Below are positions 1 to 6,113 of a DNA stretch of 7,862 nt, in pieces. The stretch is from the NCBI GenBank assembly GCA_004297635.1, contig SCUQ01000286.1, positions 1 to 7,862 on the forward strand, in the 5' to 3' direction. Every line of letters begins with the position of its first letter. The first letter of the stretch is position 1. Both the position numbers and the translations under genes were made by a program. A model generated the notes under the pieces. That model did not search any database, was not told the origin of the DNA, and saw nothing but the letters and a program-made list of their open reading frames with translations. This DNA is from Rhizorhabdus sp. (GTDB lineage: Bacteria; Pseudomonadota; Alphaproteobacteria; Sphingomonadales; Sphingomonadaceae).

Positions 1-1
1 C

Positions 2-316
2 GCGAAGGACGATCGTCTCCTGAGGATCGACAGTGCGGTGGTCAAGACGATAGAGTTGCACGAGAACGTCATGAACGGGGACGTGATGACGATGCGGCAG
101 ATGGCGGACGTTCCGGTACCGGCCGGCGCGACGATCGCGTTCGCGCCCGGGGGGAATCACGCGATGCTGTTCGACGTCGACGCACGGATCACGCCGGGCA
201 CCGCGATCCCGATGCTGTTCAGCTTCGCGAGCGGCGCGAAGATCGAGGTGGAGGCGAAGACGGTTCCGGCCGGTGGTGACGATGGCGCCGGGGACATGGG
301 CGGCATGCATCACTGA
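2..316 (+). CDS. Periplasmic copper chaperone, PCu(A)C family (5' truncated by the window edge)
   Basis: The reading frame is open from base 2 with no start codon inside the window other than internal GTG/ATG codons, so about the first third to half of the gene lies upstream. The visible 104 residues carry the full copper-binding signature of the family, H-x10-M-x21-H-x-M: His codon at 59-61, Met at 92-94, His at 158-160 and Met at 164-166. Strand-like segments around it (VELHE-like, PAGATI, PGGNHAML) match the cupredoxin-like fold. The tail is Met/His-rich (GDMGGMHH), which could add copper ligands. Family members bind Cu(I) in the periplasm and help deliver it to the CuA site of cytochrome c oxidase, often beside a SCO1/SenC gene; that neighbour is not in view. 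The stop codon overlaps the next start by one base (TGATG). The family call is firm; the physiological target is inferred. Confidence 0.9.
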   Translation, partial: AKDDRLLRIDSAVVKTIELHENVMNGDVMTMRQMADVPVPAGATIAFAPGGNHAMLFDVDARITPGTAIPMLFSFASGAKIEVEAKTVPAGGDDGAGDMGGMHH

Positions 317-1251
317 TGGCGACCGCCCCGCCCCGATCCGCTCCGCTGTTTCTGGTTTCCGCCCCGGGCTCGGGCGCGGATGCGCTGCGGCATATCCTCA
401 ACCAGCATCCGTCGGTGATCATCGCGCCGGAATTCGATTTCCTCGTCGAGGCGATCACGGCGGAAGGCCGCTTCATGAAGCGCGACGCCTTCATCCGATC
501 GGTCGAGTTCAACAGCCGGTTCAAGCGGCTGGGCCTCACCATTGCCCAGGGGGTCGGCCTGACCGGCATCGCGCAGTATCTGATCGAGCAGGTTGCGGCG
601 GCCAAGCCCGGCGCACCGGTGGTCGGCGCGACGCTCCAGCATGATTTCGATCGCATCCTCTGGCTGTGGCCCGATGCGCGCTTCATCCATCTGGTCCGCG
701 ACGGACGAGACGTGGCGGTGGCCAAGGTCCGTGCCCGCCAGGCCGGCAATCTGTGGCATGGCATCGCCGACTGGGCGGATTCCGAAGCGCTCTGGGACCG
801 GATGTCCCACAAACTGCCCGAGGATCGTCAGTTCACCCTGAAATATGAGACGCTCGCCGCCGAGCCCGATTATGAGCTGCGCCGCCTGTGCCAGTTCCTG
901 CACCTGCCCTATGCGCCGGAGATGCTGCAGCAGGCGGGCGTTCTCGGCAGCGACCCGGCTGGCCGTTGGCGCAAGACCGATGTCCGCGAAATCTCCGCCG
1001 CCGAACATCGCGCGGCCCGCTGGCTGCTCCAGAACAGCTATTTCCTGAGCGGCACGGTTCGCCCGCCCTCGCCGCTGCGCCGGGCCGCCCTGGGCATCCA
1101 GAACAAGGTCGCGATCGCCAACAGCAGACGCGAGCAGCTCGGTACCGGATTATGGGTGAAGAGTGGCCTGATCGGAAAATTCGGCACGCGCAAGGCCAAG
1201 GCCCGGATGAAGCGGCGGCAGTACGACATCCTCAGCCGGAATGACGACTGA
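316..1251 (+). CDS. Sulfotransferase-family protein with an atypical PAPS-binding loop
   Basis: This 311-residue protein has the layout of bacterial PAPS-dependent sulfotransferases. The N-terminal 5'-phosphosulfate loop lies at residues 14-24 after a hydrophobic strand. The 3'-phosphate segment is FIHLVRDGRDV at 123-133. A KYETLAAEP stretch lies at 176-184, followed by a helix and FLHLPY (194-199), as in the C-terminal half of the family, and GRWRK is at 216-220. Two expected residues differ. The loop reads SAPGSGAD where PRSGTT or PKSGTT is usual, so the Arg/Lys is Gly18 and the Thr is Ala21. The Ser that normally follows RDxRDVAL is Ala136. Activity is therefore uncertain; it could be a divergent enzyme or a non-catalytic relative. 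The last 60 residues are very basic. The ATG is fixed by the one-base overlap with the copper-chaperone stop, suggesting translational coupling. The substrate cannot be told from sequence. Confidence 0.75.
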   Translation: MATAPPRSAPLFLVSAPGSGADALRHILNQHPSVIIAPEFDFLVEAITAEGRFMKRDAFIRSVEFNSRFKRLGLTIAQGVGLTGIAQYLIEQVAAAKPGAPVVGATLQHDFDRILWLWPDARFIHLVRDGRDVAVAKVRARQAGNLWHGIADWADSEALWDRMSHKLPEDRQFTLKYETLAAEPDYELRRLCQFLHLPYAPEMLQQAGVLGSDPAGRWRKTDVREISAAEHRAARWLLQNSYFLSGTVRPPSPLRRAALGIQNKVAIANSRREQLGTGLWVKSGLIGKFGTRKAKARMKRRQYDILSRNDD

Positions 1252-1262
1252 GCCGGCAAAGG

Positions 1263-1300
1263 CCTGATCGTCACGCGGCGGGGCCGCCATGACGATCAGG
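1263..1300. terminator. Perfect 11-bp inverted repeat, likely bidirectional terminator
   Basis: CCTGATCGTCA at 1263-1273 is exactly complementary to TGACGATCAGG at 1290-1300. A second stem inside, GCGGC (1275-1279) with GCCGC (1283-1287), closes a GGG loop. The hairpin sits in the 59-base gap between the converging sulfotransferase gene and grpE, where a shared terminator is expected. No T-run follows on either strand, so it may act as a Rho-assisted or RNA-stabilising hairpin instead. Confidence 0.6.
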
Positions 1301-1310
1301 GCCGCGGAGA

Positions 1311-1856
1311 TCAGGCGTCGGGCGTCTTCGCCACGCCGACCAGCGCCGGGCGCAGCAGCCGGTCCTTGATCATGTAGCCGGCCTGCATTTCCTGAATCAC
1401 CGTGCCGGGCTCGGCCTCGGCATGGGGCAATTCCAGCATCGCCTGATGGCGATTCGGGTCGAGCTTCTCGCCCATCGTCTCGATCCGGGTGATGCCGTTG
1501 CGCTGGAACACATTGTCCAGTTCCTTCGCGGTCATCTCGATGCCGGTGAGCAGCGGCTTCATCCGGTCGTCCTCACGCAGCTCGGCGGGAATCGCGGCGA
1601 GCGCGCGGCCCAGATTGTCAGCCACCGACAACATGTCGCGCGCGAAGCCGGTCGATGCATAGGCCGACGCATCGACCTTCTCCTTTTCGAGGCGCCGACG
1701 GACATTCTGCGTCTCCGCCTGCGCATAGAGCACTTCGTTGCGCAGCTTCTCCAGCTCGCTTTCAAGCTTCGCGAAAGGGCTGTCAGCCGCGTCGTCCACA
1801 GCCTCTTCGACCTCGGGGGTTTCCATCTCGTTGTCGCCGATCTTCTGTTCGCTCAT
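1311..1856 (-). CDS. grpE: GrpE, nucleotide exchange factor for DnaK
   Basis: GrpE is the cytosolic cofactor that releases ADP from DnaK and so drives the Hsp70 folding cycle. The 181-residue product has the family layout. There is an acidic, disordered N-terminus (about 1-28) and a long charged helix for the coiled-coil dimer (about 29-62, AETQNVRRR at 47-55). A helical middle includes ARDMLSVADNL (72-82). The C-terminal beta domain carries the GrpE signature, LDPNRHQAM (132-140) followed by AGYMIKDRLLRPALVGVA (159-176). Length is typical. A GGAAGA ribosome-binding site lies just upstream of the ATG (bases 1861-1866 on this strand), supporting the start. hrcA, a common upstream partner, is absent; bioF is divergent instead. 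No CIRCE element or convincing heat-shock promoter could be read in the leader. Confidence 0.96.
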   Translation of the reverse strand: MSEQKIGDNEMETPEVEEAVDDAADSPFAKLESELEKLRNEVLYAQAETQNVRRRLEKEKVDASAYASTGFARDMLSVADNLGRALAAIPAELREDDRMKPLLTGIEMTAKELDNVFQRNGITRIETMGEKLDPNRHQAMLELPHAEAEPGTVIQEMQAGYMIKDRLLRPALVGVAKTPDA

Positions 1857-1875
1857 ACCATCTTCCGGTGTCTTC

Positions 1876-1890
1876 GGCGGCGCAGCCGCC
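1876..1890 (-). other. GC hairpin in the grpE leader
   Basis: GGCGGC (1876-1881) and GCCGCC (1885-1890) form a perfect 6-bp stem with a three-base loop, lying just upstream of the grpE ribosome-binding site. A 7-bp direct repeat, GTCTTCG, flanks it at 1870-1876 and 1894-1900. It may be a leader RNA structure, but hairpins of this size are common by chance in GC-rich DNA. The stem does not pair with the Shine-Dalgarno sequence. Confidence 0.25.
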
Positions 1891-2035
1891 CCTGTCTTCG
1901 CGGGCTGATATAGTCAAACACAGCGGATCGACCAGAGGCCGCACGCATTTTGCACCACATTCGCCGCGACGGCCATCGCCAGGCGCAACCTGTTTCAGCA
2001 TGACGATGCGGAAATCAGCCGCTATCGGCAACCGC

Positions 2036-3145
2036 ATGTCGATCCTCGACGCGCATAGAGAGGCGCTGGACCTCATCGCCCGACGATCCCGCACGCGCCG
2101 GCTGATCCCGCGCGCGGGCGCCGATTTCGCGTCGAACGACTATCTGGGCCTTGCCCAGGCCCCCGAATTGCGGGCCGCCATCGCCGCGGCGCTGGACCGG
2201 GGGGTGGCGATCGGCGCCGGCGGATCGCGGCTGCTGCGCGGCAATGATCCCGAGCACGAAGCGCTGGAGATAGAGGCGGCAGCCTTTTTCGGCAGCGAAG
2301 CGGCGCTCTATTTCTCGACGGGCTTCGCCGCCAACAGCGCGATCTTCTCCACCCTGCCGGCCGGACGCGACCTGATCGTCCATGACGAACTGATCCACGC
2401 CAGCGTGCATGAAGGCCTCAAGCTCGGCCGCGCGACGGCGGTGGCGGCGCGCCACAACGACCCGCAGGCCTTTGCCGACGCGATACGCCGCTGGCGCGAC
2501 GCCGGCCATCGCGGCCGCGTCTGGATAGCGGTCGAAAGCCTCTACAGCATGGACGGCGACATCGCTCCGCTGGACGATCTCGCCGCCCTCGCCGATCGGG
2601 AACAGGCGTTTCTCGTCATCGACGAGGCGCATGCCACGGGCGTGTTCGGCCCCGATGGGCGCGGCCTTGCCCATGCGCTGGACGGGCGCGAGAATGTCGT
2701 GACGCTGCGGACCTGCGGCAAGGCGCTCGGCGGCGAGGGGGCACTGGTCTGCGCTCCACGACCGCTGATCGATTTCCTGGTCAACAAGGCGCGCGGCTTC
2801 ATCTTCTCGACCGCCCCCTCTCCGCTCGCCGCGGCCGCGGTGCGGGCGAGCCTCGGCCTGCTCCGCACCCAGCCGGAGCGGCGCGAAAAACTGGCCCGGC
2901 TGATCGCCCATGCCGGACACAGCCTGCCCGCCAGCGGCTCGCAAATCCTGCCCGTGATCATCGGAGAGGATGCTCGGACGATGGATATCGCCGGCCGGCT
3001 GCAGGCGCGCGGCTTCGACGTGCGCGGCATCCGCCCGCCCACCGTCCCGGCCGGGACCGCGCGGCTGCGCATATCGCTGACCCTCAACATCGATGCGGCA
3101 GCGGTCGACGCGCTTGCCGCCGCCATCCGGGATTATCTGCCATGA
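2036..3145 (+). CDS. bioF: 8-amino-7-oxononanoate synthase (KAPA synthase)
   Basis: BioF is a PLP enzyme that condenses pimeloyl-ACP (or pimeloyl-CoA) with alanine to give 8-amino-7-oxononanoate, the first step of ring assembly in biotin synthesis. From the chosen ATG the product is 369 residues, a usual length. Visible alpha-oxoamine synthase motifs are [10 protein letters not shown] (31-40), [10 protein letters not shown] (61-70), HASVHEG (121-127), ESLYSMDGD (167-175), [10 protein letters not shown] (196-205) and TCGKALGG (226-233), in which Lys229 is the PLP-binding lysine. Longer starts at 2000 and 2006 are in frame but would add residues (MTMRKSAAIGNR) with no family counterpart; none of the three has a good ribosome-binding site, so the start is a judgement. 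The gene is divergent from grpE. Its stop overlaps the bioD start as ATGA. Confidence 0.95.
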   Translation: MSILDAHREALDLIARRSRTRRLIPRAGADFASNDYLGLAQAPELRAAIAAALDRGVAIGAGGSRLLRGNDPEHEALEIEAAAFFGSEAALYFSTGFAANSAIFSTLPAGRDLIVHDELIHASVHEGLKLGRATAVAARHNDPQAFADAIRRWRDAGHRGRVWIAVESLYSMDGDIAPLDDLAALADREQAFLVIDEAHATGVFGPDGRGLAHALDGRENVVTLRTCGKALGGEGALVCAPRPLIDFLVNKARGFIFSTAPSPLAAAAVRASLGLLRTQPERREKLARLIAHAGHSLPASGSQILPVIIGEDARTMDIAGRLQARGFDVRGIRPPTVPAGTARLRISLTLNIDAAAVDALAAAIRDYLP

Positions 3146-3771
3146 CCCAGGCGATCGTCGTCACCGCAACCGACACCGATGTCGGCAAGACCATCTTCTC
3201 GGCCGGCCTCGTGCGTGCGCTCGACGGCTGCTACTGGAAGCCGGTCCAGGCCGGGCTGGCGGACGGCACCGACAGCGATACGGTTCGTACCCTGTCGGGC
3301 CTGCCCGACGAACGCATCCTGCCCGAAGCCTATCGGCTGCGGACGCCCGCTTCGCCCCATCATGCCGCGGCGATCGACAACGTCGTCATCGATCCGGGCC
3401 TGCTCGACCCTCCAAGCTGTGACCGGCGCCTGGTGATCGAGGGTGCGGGCGGGCTGCTGGTCCCGCTGGGCGGGGGCCTGCTGTTCGCGGATATCTTCGC
3501 GCGCTGGCGGTTCGAGACCATCGTGGTCGCGCGCACCAGCCTGGGGACGATCAACCACAGCCTGCTCACGATCGAGGCGCTGCGCGCGCGCAACATACCG
3601 ATCCTCGGCGTCGCCTTCGTCGGCGACCCGCAGGAAGAAAGCGAGCGGACGATCACCGGTTTCGGCAGGGTGAAGCGGCTCGGCCGCCTGCCCAAGCTCG
3701 ATCCCCTGGACGCCGGAAACCTGGCCACGGCCTTCGCCGAGGCGTTCGATCCGGCGGATTTCGCGCCATGA
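3142..3771 (+). CDS. bioD: Dethiobiotin synthetase
   Basis: BioD uses ATP and CO2 to close the ureido ring of 7,8-diaminononanoate, giving dethiobiotin in the cytosol. The 209-residue protein has the expected P-loop region at the N-terminus, ATDTDVGKT (9-17), with Lys16 as the phosphate-binding lysine. The substrate segment YWKPVQAG is at 31-38, the [10 protein letters not shown] motif at 100-109, and a [12 protein letters not shown] helix start at 132-143. The first Gly of the usual GTDTxVGKT loop is Ala9 here. A change at this position is conservative and the remaining motif is intact, so the enzyme is probably active. The gene overlaps bioF upstream and bioA downstream by four bases each (ATGA), which fixes both its start and its place in the operon. 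Confidence 0.95.
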   Translation: MTQAIVVTATDTDVGKTIFSAGLVRALDGCYWKPVQAGLADGTDSDTVRTLSGLPDERILPEAYRLRTPASPHHAAAIDNVVIDPGLLDPPSCDRRLVIEGAGGLLVPLGGGLLFADIFARWRFETIVVARTSLGTINHSLLTIEALRARNIPILGVAFVGDPQEESERTITGFGRVKRLGRLPKLDPLDAGNLATAFAEAFDPADFAP

Positions 3772-5021
3772 CCTCGCCCGTCTGGCATCCCTTCACGCAG
3801 CATGGCCTGGGCGAGGATATCCCGCTGATCGCGCGGGCCGATGGCGCGGTGCTGCACGCGGCGGACGGGCGCCGTTTCATCGACGCGATTTCGTCCTGGT
3901 GGGTGACGACCCATGGGCATTGCCATCCCCGCATCATGCAGGCGATCCGCGAGCAGGCCGGGCAGCTGGACCAGCTGATCTTCGCCGGCTGGACCCATGA
4001 ACCCGCCGAGACGCTGGCGCGCGGGCTGGTGGACATCACGCCCGCCGGGCTCGACCATGTCTTCTTCTCGGACAGCGGATCGACGAGCGTCGAAGTCGCG
4101 CTGAAAATGGCGCTCGGCTATTGGCTCAACCGGGGGGAGCCGCGCCATCGGATCGCGGTGATGGCGCACAGCTATCATGGCGACACGATCGGCGCGATGT
4201 CGGTGGGCGAGCGCGGGGTCTACAACCGGGCCTATCAGCCGCTGCTGTTCGACGTCGAGACGCTGCCTTTCCCGCGCGGCGACGGCGACGCGACGATCGC
4301 GGCGCTGGAACAGCTCTGCGCGCAGAGCCCGCCGCCGGCCGCCCTGATCGTCGAGCCGCTGATCCTCGGTGCGGGCGGTATGCTGATCTACCAGCCCCAT
4401 GTGCTGAAGGCTTTGCGCGACATCTGTTCGCGCGAAGGCGTGCTGTTCATCGCCGACGAGGTGATGACCGGATGGGGCCGCACCGGCATGCTCTTCGCCT
4501 GCCAGCATGCCGGGGTGACGCCGGACCTGATGTGCCTGTCCAAGGGGCTGACCGGCGGCGCGATCCCCCTCGCCGTGACCATGGCGACCCGCGACATCTT
4601 CGACGCGCATCGCTCGGATGATCGCGCCCGCATGTTCTTCCATTCGTCGAGCTATACCGCCAATCCGATCGCCTGCGCGGCGGCCAACGCCAATCTCGCC
4701 ATCTGGCGCGAAGAACCGGTGCTGGCCCGGATCACCCATCTCGCGCGCCGCCAGGTCGAGCGGCTGGAACGAATCGACGATCCGCTGATCGTCGGCAAGC
4801 GCCAGCTCGGCACGATCACCGCGATGGAGTTCGTCGATCCCTATGGCGACTATCTGTCGGCCATGGCGCCGATGCTCGGCCGCTTCTTCCGCGACCGCGG
4901 GCTGCTGCTGCGGCCGATGGGCAATACCGTCTATGTGATGCCGCCTTATTGCATCGACGACGATCAGCTCGATGCGATCTATGCGGCGATCGTCGCGGCG
5001 GCGGGCGAGATGCGGACATGA
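3768..5021 (+). CDS. bioA: Adenosylmethionine-8-amino-7-oxononanoate aminotransferase (DAPA synthase)
   Basis: BioA is a class III PLP aminotransferase that converts KAPA to 7,8-diaminononanoate, with S-adenosylmethionine as the usual amino donor. The 417-residue product starts with WHPFTQ (6-11), a BioA hallmark, followed by [11 protein letters not shown] (41-51), which contributes to substrate recognition. [14 protein letters not shown] (101-114) binds the cofactor phosphate. [12 protein letters not shown] (134-145) stacks on the ring. Asp230 in [14 protein letters not shown] (227-240) contacts the pyridine nitrogen, and Lys259 in SKGLTGG (258-264) is the Schiff-base lysine. The HSSSYTANP segment (292-300) resembles the HxxSYT form of the family rather than the HGPTFM form of E. 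coli BioA. A lysine donor, as in some Bacillus BioA enzymes, cannot be excluded from sequence. The start overlaps bioD by four bases. Confidence 0.95.
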   Translation: MTSPVWHPFTQHGLGEDIPLIARADGAVLHAADGRRFIDAISSWWVTTHGHCHPRIMQAIREQAGQLDQLIFAGWTHEPAETLARGLVDITPAGLDHVFFSDSGSTSVEVALKMALGYWLNRGEPRHRIAVMAHSYHGDTIGAMSVGERGVYNRAYQPLLFDVETLPFPRGDGDATIAALEQLCAQSPPPAALIVEPLILGAGGMLIYQPHVLKALRDICSREGVLFIADEVMTGWGRTGMLFACQHAGVTPDLMCLSKGLTGGAIPLAVTMATRDIFDAHRSDDRARMFFHSSSYTANPIACAAANANLAIWREEPVLARITHLARRQVERLERIDDPLIVGKRQLGTITAMEFVDPYGDYLSAMAPMLGRFFRDRGLLLRPMGNTVYVMPPYCIDDDQLDAIYAAIVAAAGEMRT

Positions 5022-5140
5022 AGAAGCAGATCATCGCCGCGATCCTGCTGCTCGTACTGCTGCTGCCCATGTTCGCCGGGATCAGCCGGATCAAGCGGCT
5101 GCCCCGTGATCGCAACGATGACGATCAGCCGAATGTCTGA
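5018..5140 (+). CDS. 40-residue single-helix membrane microprotein at the end of the biotin operon
   Basis: The ATG lies inside the bioA stop region (ATGA at 5018-5021), the same overlap used at the two upstream junctions, which is the main reason to call this short frame a gene. The product begins MKKQ, then has one hydrophobic stretch of about 17 residues (IIAAILLLVLLLPMFAG, 5-21), then a basic segment (SRIKRLPRDR) and an acidic, polar tail (NDDDQPNV). It could be a small inner-membrane protein; a cleaved signal peptide is less likely because almost nothing would remain. I do not recognise the family. No biotin-related motif is visible. A role as a transporter accessory or membrane tether would be speculation. 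Expression through coupling to bioA is an inference. Confidence 0.6.
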   Translation: MKKQIIAAILLLVLLLPMFAGISRIKRLPRDRNDDDQPNV

Positions 5141-5169
5141 GATCCGCTCCACCGTCGGCGGAAACCTTT

Positions 5170-5207
5170 CGTTAACCAAGATCAGCGATAATTAAGGGGT
5201 GTTAACG
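5170..5207 (+). promoter_or_regulatory. Paired GTTAAC sites, possible CtrA-type regulatory region
   Basis: GTTAAC occurs at 5171-5176 and 5201-5206, 30 bp apart, within the larger pair CGTTAAC / GTTAACG. A further TTAA is at 5192-5195 and a GATAAT box, close to a -10 element, is at 5187-5192. The alphaproteobacterial cell-cycle regulator CtrA recognises TTAA-N7-TTAA and TTAACCAT-like half-sites. Here the first site reads TTAACCAA, and the last two TTAA blocks are spaced by six bases rather than seven. It is the only candidate promoter region for the transglycosylase. A GGGA ribosome-binding site follows at 5207-5210, eight bases before the ATG. Confidence 0.35.
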
Positions 5208-5218
5208 GGACTCCCCTC

Positions 5219-6100
5219 ATGAGCCTGCCGGGCTTCGGACGCGTCGAGCGCGATGCTGGCGTGCGCGGTGCGATCCAGCGTGCCGCGCAGCGGGTGGGCG
5301 TCGATTTCACCTATCTGCTCAACCAGGCCAGGTCGGAAAGCGGGCTGAACCCCAATGCGCAGGCGCAGTCCAGCTCGGCGGGGGGCCTGTTCCAGTTCAT
5401 CGACCAGAGCTGGCTCGGCGCGGTGAAGATGTATGGCGCCAAACATGGTCTGGGCTGGGCGGCCGATGCGATCAGCCGCCGCAGCGACGGCAGCTGGAAA
5501 GTCGATGGCTCGGTCCGCGAGCAGGTGATGGCGCTGAAGAATCATCCCGAGGCCTCGTCGCTGATGGCGGCCGAGTTCGCGAGCGACAATGCCCAGGGGC
5601 TCCAGGCGTCCCTGGGCCGCCAGCCTCGCTCGGCCGATCTCTATTTCGCGCATTTCCTGGGCCTGGAGGGCGCGACCCGATTCCTCAGGACCGCCGATGC
5701 GCGCCCCGATGCCAACGCCGCGGCGCTGTTCCCGCGCGAGGCGCGCGCCAATCGTTCGATCTTCTACGACAATGGCGGCAACGCCCGCTCGCTCAGCCAG
5801 GTCTATGCGCTGATGGCGAAAAAGATCGACGACACCGGCGCGGCGGTACCGGCCACCCGCCCCGCGACCCCCGATGCGTTCGGCCCGGACGCCGACATGC
5901 GTCTCGCCTATGCGCGGCAGGTGTTCGAAGGCGACGGCAAGGCCGCGCCCGACACCGCCGAGATGCTGGCGATGATGGGATCGACCCAGCGGCTCAACCT
6001 GCTGCGGCCCAACCCGGCCAATGCGATGCTAGCCTATATGATGCTCGCCAGCGACGGCGACGCAACGATCGGGGACGCCGGATCGAACCTCGACGCCTGA
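5219..6100 (+). CDS. Lytic transglycosylase (SLT domain), possibly PleA-like
   Basis: Lytic transglycosylases cut the MurNAc-GlcNAc bond of peptidoglycan and form 1,6-anhydro ends. In this 293-residue protein the Slt-type catalytic motif is ARSESGLNPNA (37-47), with Glu40 as the likely acid/base. SSSAGGLFQFIDQSWL (51-66) then matches the GA-GL-Q-F segment of the domain. The following region (SADLYFAHFLG at 138-148, ANRSIFYDNGG at 177-187) is typical of alphaproteobacterial relatives. The last 75 residues have no fold I recognise. No N-terminal signal peptide is visible, and an in-frame stop at 5189-5191 with no intervening start rules out a longer form. Export by another route, for example flagellar, is possible. 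Nearby motB and the GTTAAC sites fit a part in flagellum or pilus assembly, as for Caulobacter PleA, but that is inference. Confidence 0.85.
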   Translation: MSLPGFGRVERDAGVRGAIQRAAQRVGVDFTYLLNQARSESGLNPNAQAQSSSAGGLFQFIDQSWLGAVKMYGAKHGLGWAADAISRRSDGSWKVDGSVREQVMALKNHPEASSLMAAEFASDNAQGLQASLGRQPRSADLYFAHFLGLEGATRFLRTADARPDANAAALFPREARANRSIFYDNGGNARSLSQVYALMAKKIDDTGAAVPATRPATPDAFGPDADMRLAYARQVFEGDGKAAPDTAEMLAMMGSTQRLNLLRPNPANAMLAYMMLASDGDATIGDAGSNLDA

Positions 6101-6113
6101 GCCATTATCTCAG
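6097..6113. terminator. Small hairpin spanning two converging stop codons
   Basis: CTGAG (6097-6101) and CTCAG (6109-6113) form a 5-bp stem around a 7-base loop. The TGA of the transglycosylase and the TGA of the RTX gene on the other strand both fall inside the stem. The adjacent A-run (6115-6120) is on the wrong side to give a U-tract after the hairpin on either transcript. This is a weak terminator candidate, supported mainly by position. Confidence 0.3.

Noticed and set aside
1655..2035. A long in-frame upstream extension of bioF that would run antisense through grpE
   Set aside because: It overlaps the well-supported grpE gene, its residues are low-complexity Arg/Pro/Ser-rich, and the BioF family begins near the ATG at 2036.
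1857..2035. BioR box, BirA operator or CIRCE element in the grpE-bioF gap
   Set aside because: I looked for TTATNNATAA, a TTGTAAACC-type inverted repeat and the TTAGCACTC repeat; none is present. TTGCAC near 1950 has no acceptable -10 partner.
2015..2944. A 309-residue minus-strand frame opposite bioF
   Set aside because: It is a codon-bias shadow of bioF with repetitive Arg/Gly composition and no domain.
3360..4739. A 459-residue open frame on the minus strand across bioD and bioA
   Set aside because: The plus-strand genes are certain from catalytic motifs. The antisense product is Arg/Gly/His-rich, as expected from the mirror of GC-rich coding DNA, and has no recognisable motif.
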